Shown here piece by piece: positions 24,197-32,218 of a stretch of DNA of 64,000 bases. Under the pieces are notes generated by a model that saw nothing but the letters and a program-made list of their open reading frames with translations, searched no databases and was not told where the DNA came from. The stretch spans positions 2,170,001-2,234,000 of the forward strand of contig OY970278.1 in the NCBI GenBank assembly GCA_963715815.1, given 5' to 3'. The translations under genes were made by a program, and so were the position numbers. Positions within the stretch are counted from its first letter, which is position 1; every line of letters begins with the position of its first letter. Source of the DNA: JAFAMS01 sp963715815 (GTDB taxonomy: Bacteria > Vulcanimicrobiota > Vulcanimicrobiia > Vulcanimicrobiales > Vulcanimicrobiaceae).

Positions 24197-26526
24197 TGGC
24201 ATTCACGACGATGGTTGGCGCGCGCATACGCCGCCGCGAAGATCCGCGTCTCATCACCGGACGCGCAACCTACACCGACGACTTCAAAACGATCGGAGTC
24301 TTGTACGCGACGTTCGTTCGTAGCCCATACGGGCACGCGAAGATTCGCGCGATCGATACGTCCGTCGCAAAGGATTATCCGGGAGTTGTCGCCGTCTACG
24401 TCGGCACCGATCTTGCCGACGCCGGCGTCAAGGGCTTGCCCTGCGCGCACAAGCTTCCCGAGCTCAACGTACCGCCGCATCCCGCGCTCGCAATCGGCGA
24501 GGTTCGCTACGTCGGTGAACCGGTCGCGGTTGTTGTCGCGACCGAGCTCTATGCGTCACGCGACGCCGCCGAGCTCATCGAAGTTACCTACGACGAGCAG
24601 TCCGTCGTGGTCGATCCGTTGCAAGCGCTCGAAGGTAAGACGCTCGTACATCCGTCGTTCGGCACAAACATCGCGTTTCGTCTTCCGATTGCCGCCGGCG
24701 ATACGGACGCAGCCTTTAAAGGGGCCGACGTCGTGATCAAGGAGCGCTTCATCAATCAGCGCTTGGCCCCGGTCCCGGTTGAAACGCGAGCAGTTCTCGC
24801 ACAATGGAATCCGGGTGAGGAAGCGCTAACGCTCACGACGTCGACGCAGATTCCGCATCTCTTGCGTACCCAGCTCGCCGTTGCGCTCGGGCTTCCGGAA
24901 AACCACATTCGCGTCATCGCCCCCGAAGTCGGCGGCGGTTTCGGCGCGAAATTGAACGTCTATTCCGAAGAGCTCGCGTGCAGTTGGATTTCAACGCAAC
25001 TGAGCCGCCCCGTTAAGTTCACGGAGACGCGCTCGGAGTGCTTCATGGCGATGATTCACGGCCGCGATCAGGTTGACGACGTCGAGGTCGCCGTCAAGAA
25101 TGACGGTACGATCCTGGGCTTGCGTTTGCGCGTCGTCGCAAATCTGGGCGCGTACTTCCAGCTCCTGACGCCCGTCATCCCGACCTTGACGTTGTTGATG
25201 GCGCCGGGATGCTACGCAATCAAGAATATCTCGACCGAGTGCATCGGCGTCTTCACAAACACGATGTCCACCGACGCTTATCGCGGCGCCGGCCGGCCCG
25301 AGGCGACGTATCTGATCGAGCGAACGCTCGACCTCATCGCGCGAAAACTCAATCTCGATCCTGTCGAAGTTCGCCGGCGCAACTTCATCAAGGCCGATCA
25401 GTTCCCGCATACGACGGCGATGGGCCTCACGTACGATTCCGGCAAGTACGAATCGACCATGGATCAGGCGCTCAAAACGGCCGACTACGCCGGCTTGCGC
25501 AGACAACAAGCCGATGCACGGAAAGCCGGCCGGCTACTGGGTATCGGTCTCTCGACGTACGTCGAGGTGTGCGGCATGGGTCCGTCAGCTGCAATGCCCG
25601 CTGCCGGTTGGGATTCTGCAACCGTGCGCGTCGAGCCAACCGGCGCCGTCACTGTGCTCACGGGCATCTCGCCGCACGGACAAGGCGAGGAGACGACCTT
25701 CGCGCAGATCGTTGCCGACGAGCTTGGCGCTCCTTTAGAACAAATCACCGTGGTACATGGTGATACCGACAAAGTGCAATACGGCGTCGGAACCTTCGGT
25801 TCGCGCGGTACCGCAGTCGGAGGCGCTGCGCTCAAGCTCGCGCTTGACGTAATCAAAGAGAAAGCGATGAAGATCGCGGCGCACCAGTGGGAAGCAAGTC
25901 CCGCCGACGTCGAGTATCGCGACGGTAAAATCATGGTCAAAGGCGATCCGTCAAAAGCCATGACGACCGCCGAGGCCGGCTTCCTCGCGTTCATGGGCGA
26001 CAAGCTGCCGCCCGGACTCGAACCCGGACTCGATGCAACGCGCCGTTTCGAGCCGCCGAACTTCGTCTATCCGTTTGGGACGCACATTTGCGTGGTCGAA
26101 ATCGATCCGCAAACCGGCTCGACAAAAATTTTGCGGTATCTCGCCACGGACGACTGCGGCAAAGTCATCAATCCGATGATCGTCGACGGACAAGTTCACG
26201 GCGGCCTTGCGCAAGGCATCGCGCAAGCACTGTTCGAGGAGGTCGTCTACGACGAGAACGGACAGCTGCTTACCGGAACGCTGCTCGACTACGCGGTTCC
26301 GCGTGCGGATCAACTGCTGAACTTCGAGCTCGACCACACGGTCACGCCGACCGACGTAAACCCACTCGGCGTGAAAGGCGTCGGCGAAGCGGGTACGATC
26401 GGATCGACGCCTGCGGTCGTCAACGCCGTCATGGACGCGCTCGCGCCGTTCGGTATCACGCACATCGACATGCCGCTCAAGCCTGAAAAAATCTGGAACG
26501 CAATCCAAAAGGCAGGTGGGCTATGA
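24196..26526 (+). CDS. coxL: Large molybdopterin subunit of a CoxL-like hydroxylase, form II
   Basis: A 776-residue molybdenum-binding catalytic subunit. Conserved blocks include GGGFGAKLNVY near residue 246, AYRGAGRPEATYLIERTLDLIA near residue 357 and GVKGVGEAGTIGSTPAVVNAV near residue 722, the last with the catalytic Glu. The active-site loop is AYRGAGR, which marks form II or BMS-type enzymes, not the AYxCSFR loop with the Cu-binding cysteine of true aerobic CO dehydrogenase. The physiological substrate is therefore unknown: it could be a purine, nicotinate-like heterocycle, aldehyde or aryl-CoA. Coupled to coxS and coxM. Confidence 0.93.
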   Translation: MAFTTMVGARIRRREDPRLITGRATYTDDFKTIGVLYATFVRSPYGHAKIRAIDTSVAKDYPGVVAVYVGTDLADAGVKGLPCAHKLPELNVPPHPALAIGEVRYVGEPVAVVVATELYASRDAAELIEVTYDEQSVVVDPLQALEGKTLVHPSFGTNIAFRLPIAAGDTDAAFKGADVVIKERFINQRLAPVPVETRAVLAQWNPGEEALTLTTSTQIPHLLRTQLAVALGLPENHIRVIAPEVGGGFGAKLNVYSEELACSWISTQLSRPVKFTETRSECFMAMIHGRDQVDDVEVAVKNDGTILGLRLRVVANLGAYFQLLTPVIPTLTLLMAPGCYAIKNISTECIGVFTNTMSTDAYRGAGRPEATYLIERTLDLIARKLNLDPVEVRRRNFIKADQFPHTTAMGLTYDSGKYESTMDQALKTADYAGLRRQQADARKAGRLLGIGLSTYVEVCGMGPSAAMPAAGWDSATVRVEPTGAVTVLTGISPHGQGEETTFAQIVADELGAPLEQITVVHGDTDKVQYGVGTFGSRGTAVGGAALKLALDVIKEKAMKIAAHQWEASPADVEYRDGKIMVKGDPSKAMTTAEAGFLAFMGDKLPPGLEPGLDATRRFEPPNFVYPFGTHICVVEIDPQTGSTKILRYLATDDCGKVINPMIVDGQVHGGLAQGIAQALFEEVVYDENGQLLTGTLLDYAVPRADQLLNFELDHTVTPTDVNPLGVKGVGEAGTIGSTPAVVNAVMDALAPFGITHIDMPLKPEKIWNAIQKAGGL

Positions 26527-27374
26527 TTCCGGCAGTCTTCGACTACTCGCGGCCGCGCTCGCTTGATGAAGCCTTTGCGTTACTCGCCGAGCATGGACCG
26601 GATGCAAAGCTCATCGCCGGCGGGCACAGCCTGCTCCCGATGATGAAGCTGCGCCTTGCGACGCCGGCCATCCTGATCGACATCTCGCGCATCCCCGGAC
26701 TCGACGGAATCAAGGCGTCGGGGGATTCGATTACGATCGGTGCGCTCACCACGCACGCAGCCATCGCTGGCGATGCGAACGTCCGCAAGCTCGTTCCGGC
26801 ACTTGCCGATGCGGCAAAGCAAATCGGCGACACACAAGTACGTAACCGCGGGACGATCGGCGGCGCGTGCGCGCACGGTGATCCCTCCGCGGATTATCCG
26901 GCGATCATGCTGGCTCTTGATGCGTCGCTCACGATGCAGTCGCGCTCCGGCAAGAAAACAGTCAATGCCGGCGACTTCTTCCGCGGAATGTTCGAAACCG
27001 CGCTCGATCCCGATGCCGTGCTCATCGAGATCACCCTCAAAGCTGCGCCGAACTCGGCGTACGCGAAATTTCCTCATCCGGCCTCGCATTACGCAGTCGT
27101 CGGCGCTGCGGCGAATCTCACGCTGAGCGGCAAGACGATCGGCTCGGCGCGCATTGCGATCACCGGCGTCGGCGATCATGCCTACCGCGCGTCCGGCGTG
27201 GAGAAAGCGCTCGGCGGAGTCGATTCGAGCGACGCCGCCGCGGTCAAAGCAGCCTGCGTCGATGCGGGCGCAGGGATCGAAGCGCGTTCGGACGTCTTCG
27301 CCTCCGGCCGTTACCGCGCTGCGATGGCGGAGGTGTACGCCGCCCGTGCAATCGACGCCGCCGCAAAACGCTAG
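26523..27374 (+). CDS. coxM: CoxM-type FAD subunit of a molybdenum hydroxylase
   Basis: A 283-residue FAD-binding subunit passing electrons from the FeS subunit to a carrier. FAD contacts are in AGGHSLLPMMKLRLATP near residues 32-48 and TIGGACAHGDPSADYPA near residues 113-129, both family signatures. Start ATG 26523 overlaps the coxL stop (ATGA). The order S-L-M differs from the M-S-L order of the form I cox operon, again fitting form II. Its 3' end overlaps the probable start of the FAD monooxygenase. Confidence 0.94.
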   Translation: MIPAVFDYSRPRSLDEAFALLAEHGPDAKLIAGGHSLLPMMKLRLATPAILIDISRIPGLDGIKASGDSITIGALTTHAAIAGDANVRKLVPALADAAKQIGDTQVRNRGTIGGACAHGDPSADYPAIMLALDASLTMQSRSGKKTVNAGDFFRGMFETALDPDAVLIEITLKAAPNSAYAKFPHPASHYAVVGAAANLTLSGKTIGSARIAITGVGDHAYRASGVEKALGGVDSSDAAAVKAACVDAGAGIEARSDVFASGRYRAAMAEVYAARAIDAAAKR

Positions 27375-28584
27375 CACACAATGCTGTATCGCCGGCGGTG
27401 GCCCCGCCGGCGTCATGCTCGGGTATATTCTCGCACGCGCCGGCATCGACGTCATGGTGCTCGAGAAACACGCAGATTTCTTCCGTGACTTCCGCGGTGA
27501 TACGATCCATCCGTCGACGTTTACCGTTATCCACGAGCTCGGATTACTGAATGAATTCCTGAAAGTCAAGCACGACGAGCTCCGTCAGTTGCGCGGGCGG
27601 ATTAGCGGCGTCGAGCTAAAGCTCGTCGACCTTCGCTATGTCCCGGGGCCGTGCAAGTTCTTGGGCCTCATGCCGCAATGGGATTTCTTGAATTTTCTCG
27701 CCGAGCATGGCCGGCGTCTCCCGACGTTTCGCCTAGAGATGAACACCGAAGTCACGGACTTGCTCTTCGAAGGCGACAACGTCGTCGGGGTTAGCGCGCG
27801 CACGCCGTCCGGAACGCTCGAAGTTCGAGCGCCGCTCGTCGTCGCGGCGGATGGGCGCGGATCGATTCTGCGCGAGCGCGCCAACATGCCACCGATCGAC
27901 TACGGCGTCCCGATCGACATCCTGTGGCTACGGCTTCCGCACGAGGAAAGCGACCCGCCGCAGAGCTTCGGAAACATCGCACCCGGCGGCATACTCGTCA
28001 CGCTCGATCGTGGCGACTACTTTCAGTGCGCGTTCGTCATCAAGAAGGGCGGGTTCGAAGAAGTCAAAGCGCGTGGGATCAAATATTTGCGCGATCGGAT
28101 TGCCGAGCTCGCGCCATATCTCGCCGATCGCGTCGACGACCTAAAGAACTTCGACGAGGTAAAGCTGTTAACGATCAGCGTCAACCGTCTACCGGTTTGG
28201 GCACGACCGGGTCTGCTCTTCATCGGCGATGCCGCGCATGCGATGTCGCCGATCGGCGGTGTCGGGATCAACCTCGCGATTCAAGACGCTGTCGCTACCG
28301 CGAACATTCTCGCCAGACCGCTCAAGAATCGGGCTCTCGGCATGAGCGATCTGAATGCAGTTCAACGCCGTCGCGAATTTCCGACAAAAATGATTCAAGG
28401 CGTGCAGCTCCTGATTCAGGACCGGGTGATGAAGCAAGTCTTGAATACGACGCAAAACTTTAAGCCGCCGCTGATCCTGCGCATCCTCGACAAAATCGAG
28501 TTGCTACGGCGCATACCAGCCTATTTTGTCGGGATCGGTCCACGTCCCGAGCACGTTACGTGCTTGAGCTCTCGTCCTTCTTGA
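27346..28584 (+). CDS. FAD-dependent aromatic-ring monooxygenase family protein
   Basis: A flavoprotein of about 412 residues in the PHBH/UbiH-type family. The dinucleotide-binding GGGPAGVMLGYILARAGIDV lies near residue 16, a DG motif at VVAADGRGS, and the FAD ribityl motif LLFIGDAAHAMSPIGGVGINLAIQDA near residue 300. The first codons before CCIAGGGPAG contain no ATG; GTG 27346, 12 bases after GGCGGAGG and inside coxM, is the best start. It probably hydroxylates an aromatic or polyketide-like substrate. Its overlap with coxM suggests it shares a pathway with the molybdenum hydroxylase, for example successive hydroxylations of a heterocycle. It overlaps the convergent next gene by 29 bases. 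Confidence 0.85.
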   Translation: MQSTPPQNASTQCCIAGGGPAGVMLGYILARAGIDVMVLEKHADFFRDFRGDTIHPSTFTVIHELGLLNEFLKVKHDELRQLRGRISGVELKLVDLRYVPGPCKFLGLMPQWDFLNFLAEHGRRLPTFRLEMNTEVTDLLFEGDNVVGVSARTPSGTLEVRAPLVVAADGRGSILRERANMPPIDYGVPIDILWLRLPHEESDPPQSFGNIAPGGILVTLDRGDYFQCAFVIKKGGFEEVKARGIKYLRDRIAELAPYLADRVDDLKNFDEVKLLTISVNRLPVWARPGLLFIGDAAHAMSPIGGVGINLAIQDAVATANILARPLKNRALGMSDLNAVQRRREFPTKMIQGVQLLIQDRVMKQVLNTTQNFKPPLILRILDKIELLRRIPAYFVGIGPRPEHVTCLSSRPS

Positions 28585-29116
28585 GTTGACGCCAACGCGG
28601 CAAGCTGCGCGGGTATGTACCGTTTGGATACTTCTCGTTAAACCGCCGCCCGATAACCGCGAGATATTCGAAGTTCTCGTACACGTTCTCGGTCTTCCGT
28701 CTCTTGCGCATCACCTCGATCAGCGGCCAAAGCACTTCCCACATCGCAACGATCGCGACAGACGAGACGTCAAGATAAGCCTCGCGATCGATCATCTGAT
28801 ACTTGACGTAGGATCCAACCTGCTCGTAGTAGTCGCAAAGATTGAGCTCTGGATGCTCTGAGCGCAAGATCGGACCTGGTTTTGCGAGCTTCTCCAGATA
28901 TGACGGATCCTTTAATTGTTCACGCAGCTCAATGCGGACGAACGAAACCCAACGCTGCACTTCGGGCTTTTGCCAATCTTGCAGAATCGTGACCAGACCC
29001 GTAAGACTGTTCGCCATACGCAGATGCCGCAACTGAATGACGCCGACGATTGCGGTGAGAACAAAGACGACGAGCGTGAGACCGCTGAAGACTGCGGTCC
29101 AAAAATCCGGGCCCAT
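28556..29116 (-). CDS. DUF4760-like membrane protein of unknown function
   Basis: A 186-residue protein with one N-terminal helix (FWTAVFSGLTLVVFVLTAIVGVIQL, residues 5-29) and a soluble helical domain containing DYYEQVGSYVKYQMID and IVAMWEVLWPLIEVMRKRR. This layout resembles DUF4760 proteins, whose role is not known. It follows the sugar-kinase gene by 23 bases on the same strand and may be the last gene of the murein-recycling operon, but nothing links it to that pathway by sequence. Confidence 0.65.
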   Translation of the reverse strand: MGPDFWTAVFSGLTLVVFVLTAIVGVIQLRHLRMANSLTGLVTILQDWQKPEVQRWVSFVRIELREQLKDPSYLEKLAKPGPILRSEHPELNLCDYYEQVGSYVKYQMIDREAYLDVSSVAIVAMWEVLWPLIEVMRKRRKTENVYENFEYLAVIGRRFNEKYPNGTYPRSLPRWRQLKKDESSST

Positions 29117-29139
29117 AGACGCCCCTTTTTGTTTGTCTG

Positions 29140-30054
29140 CTAATGTCCCGCTGCGAGTGTTAGCGCGAGGCGAACGGCGCCCTCGACCGGATCCCGAACC
29201 GTAACGGTCTGGGCGCCCGGAAGCGCCGATTCAATCTTGGCTTTCACGAGTTTACTCAGGATATTTTCTTCACGCAGCAATCCGCCGGAGAATGCGACGC
29301 TCGGCTTCGATTCCACGAGCTTAGCGGCTCGAGCGACATCGATGACGAGGCGCGAGAGATGATCGGCGGCGCGCTCGATGATGGCCGTCGAAGCGTGATT
29401 GCCTTTACCGGCAAATGCGACGACGCTCGGCGCCAGCGCCGCGATCTTCGCGACATCGATGCGTTCCTTATAGACGGCACGTATCAGCGATGCGCGATCT
29501 GTCGCATGCAAGTGCCGCGCAGCCAGCCGGCTCGTTTCTTCGTCACGCGCTCGGCCGTCGTAAACGCGACTAAGTAAACGAACGGCCTCGAGTCCGATCC
29601 ACGCCGCCGAGCCTTCATCACCGAGCAAGTATCCGTAGCCTCCGGCGCGGTGACGCTCGCCGCTCACGTCGATCGCGAGCGCGATCGAACCGGTGCCTGC
29701 AATGATGACGATTCCGGGCCCGTCCGGAATCGCTGCTCGTAGCGCGATTTCGACGTCATCGCCAATGTGAACCACTGATGCGGGAAAGGCGGCGCGGACG
29801 ATTGTAACGAGCTCGCGCGCGACGTCGGGACTTCCGGCACCAGCTGCGCCGACGTAGATCGCTGAAATGTCCTCCGGCGTCTCGTCACCGCACGCATCGC
29901 GAATACAGCGCAAGATGAGATCGGCTGCCGTATCGACGCCGATGACAGTCGGATTCGCGCCGGCTCCTTGCGCGTGGCGGACGATTGTTTCGCCATGCGC
30001 AAGCGCCGCGGACGTCTTCGTAGCGCCGGCATCGACGCCGACGACGCTACCGAT
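29140..30054 (-). CDS. BadF/BadG/BcrA/BcrD-type ATPase, probable N-acetylglucosamine or muramic kinase, with apparent ATC start
   Basis: About 304 residues of the ASKHA kinase fold related to eukaryotic GlcNAc kinase. Motifs: GSVVGVDAGATKTSAAL at the N-terminus (phosphate 1), GIVIIAGTGSIALAI near residue 118 (phosphate 2) and SGGLLREENILSKLV near residue 259. No ATG, GTG or TTG lies between the anmK coding region and the conserved VGVDAGATKT; the codon at the expected position is ATC (30054-30052), preceded by AGGAGAG and overlapping the anmK stop by 8 bases. Either ATC is used or start is by re-initiation. Located between anmK and a membrane protein in a murein-recycling operon, it likely phosphorylates released GlcNAc or MurNAc. 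Confidence 0.82.
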   Translation of the reverse strand: MGSVVGVDAGATKTSAALAHGETIVRHAQGAGANPTVIGVDTAADLILRCIRDACGDETPEDISAIYVGAAGAGSPDVARELVTIVRAAFPASVVHIGDDVEIALRAAIPDGPGIVIIAGTGSIALAIDVSGERHRAGGYGYLLGDEGSAAWIGLEAVRLLSRVYDGRARDEETSRLAARHLHATDRASLIRAVYKERIDVAKIAALAPSVVAFAGKGNHASTAIIERAADHLSRLVIDVARAAKLVESKPSVAFSGGLLREENILSKLVKAKIESALPGAQTVTVRDPVEGAVRLALTLAAGH

Positions 30055-31201
30055 GCGCCTCTCCTGTTTCGCGCGCGACCTTTGCGAGAAGCGCCGGCAG
30101 TTCGTAGGGAACGATCGAGCCGAGAACGGCCGGTGCGCGCGCTCCCGTAACGCGTGGAATGTTGGCCGGACGGCCACGCAACGTTTCGTATCCGAGAATT
30201 GCGAACGCCACCGCCTCCTTTGCATCAGCGCTCAACCCGAAATCATCGGATAGCTCAACACGCGCCGCATCACCGAGCGTACTACGCAGCATCTGCACGA
30301 TGGCCGGATTCCGTGAACCGCCGCCGCCGAGAATGACGCGCGATCCGGAGGCACCGTAACGGCGAATCGCCTTCGCAAGCGGATGCACAGTGAACGCCGC
30401 CAGCGTTGCGCAACCGTCCTCAGCACTAAAGCCGCTCAGCGTTTGGCGATGCGTATCGAGTATTTGCCGGCCGAAATGTTCGCGTCCGGTCGATTTCGGC
30501 GGCTCGAGCGCAAAGTATGGGTCGGAAAGCAAGACCTCAAGTAGCTGCTCGTCGACGGTACCCTTCGCCGTGAGTCTTCCGTCGAAATCCATGGCTTCGC
30601 CGGTTCGCTCGTGCACGAACGCGTCGAGCAGCATCGTTCCCGCACCGACGTCGAACGCGACCGCGTCGCTTGCTTTTGCGTTATGCCGGAGAATCGTCAG
30701 GTTGCAGATCCCGCCGATGTTGACGGCAATCCGATCTTCTTCACTCGACGCGAACAGAAGGGCATCGACGAACGGCACCAGTGGTGCGCCGGAGCCCTCG
30801 AGAGCGCAATCCGCCGAACGGAAGTCCCATACGACGCTCGCCTGCAATGCGTCGCGCAGCTCGTACGGTCTGCCGATCTGCAGCGTTATCGAACGCGGAC
30901 CATCATGATAGAGCGTCAAACCGTGTGTCGCGGCAAAGTCAACGCGTTCGCCTTCGAGCGTCGCCATCGCGGTCGCCGCAAACGCTGCGGCCAAATCCGC
31001 ATGGAGCTGCGCGACCGCAGCCGTGCTTCCGCGTTCGGGCGGCAATGCGGCTTCCAATCGTTCCCGAAGACGCGGATCAAACGGTTGCGTCACGAAGCGC
31101 TGCAGCTTCACGGCGTACCCGTCCCCGCGCGGAATCAGATCGACGAGCGCTGCGTCGACGCCGTCGAGCGACGTCCCGGACATCAAACCGAGTGCGAGCA
31201 T
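30047..31201 (-). CDS. anmK: Anhydro-N-acetylmuramic acid kinase AnmK
   Basis: A 384-residue kinase that cleaves and phosphorylates 1,6-anhydroMurNAc from murein turnover to MurNAc-6-phosphate, the substrate of MurQ. The nucleotide loop GLMSGTSLDGVDAALVD opens the protein; VNIGGICNLTIL near residue 150 and the GGGGSRNPAIVQML block near residue 290 follow. ATG 31201 is chosen because MLALGLMSGTSLDG is the family N-terminus; ten additional codons upstream are not needed. It overlaps the serine hydrolase gene by 19 bases and the sugar-kinase gene at its end. Confidence 0.94.
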   Translation of the reverse strand: MLALGLMSGTSLDGVDAALVDLIPRGDGYAVKLQRFVTQPFDPRLRERLEAALPPERGSTAAVAQLHADLAAAFAATAMATLEGERVDFAATHGLTLYHDGPRSITLQIGRPYELRDALQASVVWDFRSADCALEGSGAPLVPFVDALLFASSEEDRIAVNIGGICNLTILRHNAKASDAVAFDVGAGTMLLDAFVHERTGEAMDFDGRLTAKGTVDEQLLEVLLSDPYFALEPPKSTGREHFGRQILDTHRQTLSGFSAEDGCATLAAFTVHPLAKAIRRYGASGSRVILGGGGSRNPAIVQMLRSTLGDAARVELSDDFGLSADAKEAVAFAILGYETLRGRPANIPRVTGARAPAVLGSIVPYELPALLAKVARETGEAHR

Positions 31202-32172
31202 CGCTCCACAAAATCGACCGCCTCGTCGCAAACTGCAGCCCGAAGCGCACGAAGATCGCCGCGTTCGTAATGCACGGCATTAGTCAATAGAACGACGCTC
31301 ACGTCGCGATCGGGATCGCACCACAGCGACGTCCCGGTAAAGCCTGTGTGCCCGAATGCACGCGCTCCCATTTTCGTTCCGCACGAATTCTCGTCCGAGG
31401 TTCGCAGCACCCAGCCGAGTCCTCGACGCGCAATCGGGTCGAAGGCTTGCTCTTCGAGCGACTCGCGAACGAGATCGAGATTGAGCGGAGCACCATCGCC
31501 GCCGCGCAGCGCGCCCAGATAGATCTCTGCGACCCGTGCGACGTCGCGCGCGTCACCGAACAGTCCGGCATGTCCCGCAACGCCGCCCATGAGATGCGCT
31601 TTCTCGTCGTGCACGGTTCCCTGCACGAGGCCGCGCCATTCGTCGCGCTCGGTCGCCGGAATCCAAGGCCATTCGCGGACGCGGGGACGAAAGTCAAGTG
31701 AGGGAACACCGGCGCCCGCCATCGTCTCCTTGACGATCGATTGCAGCGAACGCGAGCACAAGCGCTCTAGAATGACGCCTAGGGAGATGAAGCCCAGGTC
31801 GCTGTAGACGACTTTCTCACGCGGCACGGCCACGAGCTCGCGCGTAAGCGCGTATTCTTCGACCCGCACACCGCTCTCTAGAAGGCCGCGATAATCGGCG
31901 CCCGATGCAAACCCGGCGTCGTGCGCGAGAATCATCCGTAAAGTGATCGGCGCGTGCGGTGTACCGCGCCATTCCGGAACGAGACCGATGAGCGGCGCAT
32001 CGAGCTCGATCGCACCGCACGCCGCTTGCGCGAGCGCAACCGTCGAGATCACGATCTTCGTAAGCGACGCCAGGTCGAATCGCGTGTCGACGAAAACCGG
32101 AAGGCCGTCTTCCCGGCGCGTCATGCCATACGCACGTTCAAATGCCAAACGCCCGCGATGTTCGACGCGCAC
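31183..32172 (-). CDS. Serine hydrolase of the beta-lactamase (class C/penicillin-binding) family
   Basis: At least 329 residues, cytoplasmic by lack of a signal peptide. Active-site motifs: SLTK (SxxK) near residue 36, YSDLGF where most relatives have YxN near residue 121, and HTGFTG near residue 272. Similar enzymes hydrolyse peptides or esters on murein fragments. GTG 32172 is the first standard start, but the in-frame sequence ahead of it (ALRAGVGTRFSAAV) matches the family N-terminus, so translation probably begins about 13-20 codons earlier at a CTG (32211 or 32232) overlapping nagZ. Embedded between nagZ and anmK, it probably processes muropeptides. Confidence 0.83.
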   Translation of the reverse strand: MRVEHRGRLAFERAYGMTRREDGLPVFVDTRFDLASLTKIVISTVALAQAACGAIELDAPLIGLVPEWRGTPHAPITLRMILAHDAGFASGADYRGLLESGVRVEEYALTRELVAVPREKVVYSDLGFISLGVILERLCSRSLQSIVKETMAGAGVPSLDFRPRVREWPWIPATERDEWRGLVQGTVHDEKAHLMGGVAGHAGLFGDARDVARVAEIYLGALRGGDGAPLNLDLVRESLEEQAFDPIARRGLGWVLRTSDENSCGTKMGARAFGHTGFTGTSLWCDPDRDVSVVLLTNAVHYERGDLRALRAAVCDEAVDFVERCSHSV

Positions 32173-32218
32173 GACCGCCGCGGAGAAACGTGTCCCGACC
32201 CCTGCGCGCAGCGCCGTG

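Noticed and set aside
24196..26526. Bona fide aerobic CO dehydrogenase (form I CoxL)
   Set aside because: The active-site loop is AYRGAGR, the form II type, and lacks the Cu-binding cysteine loop.
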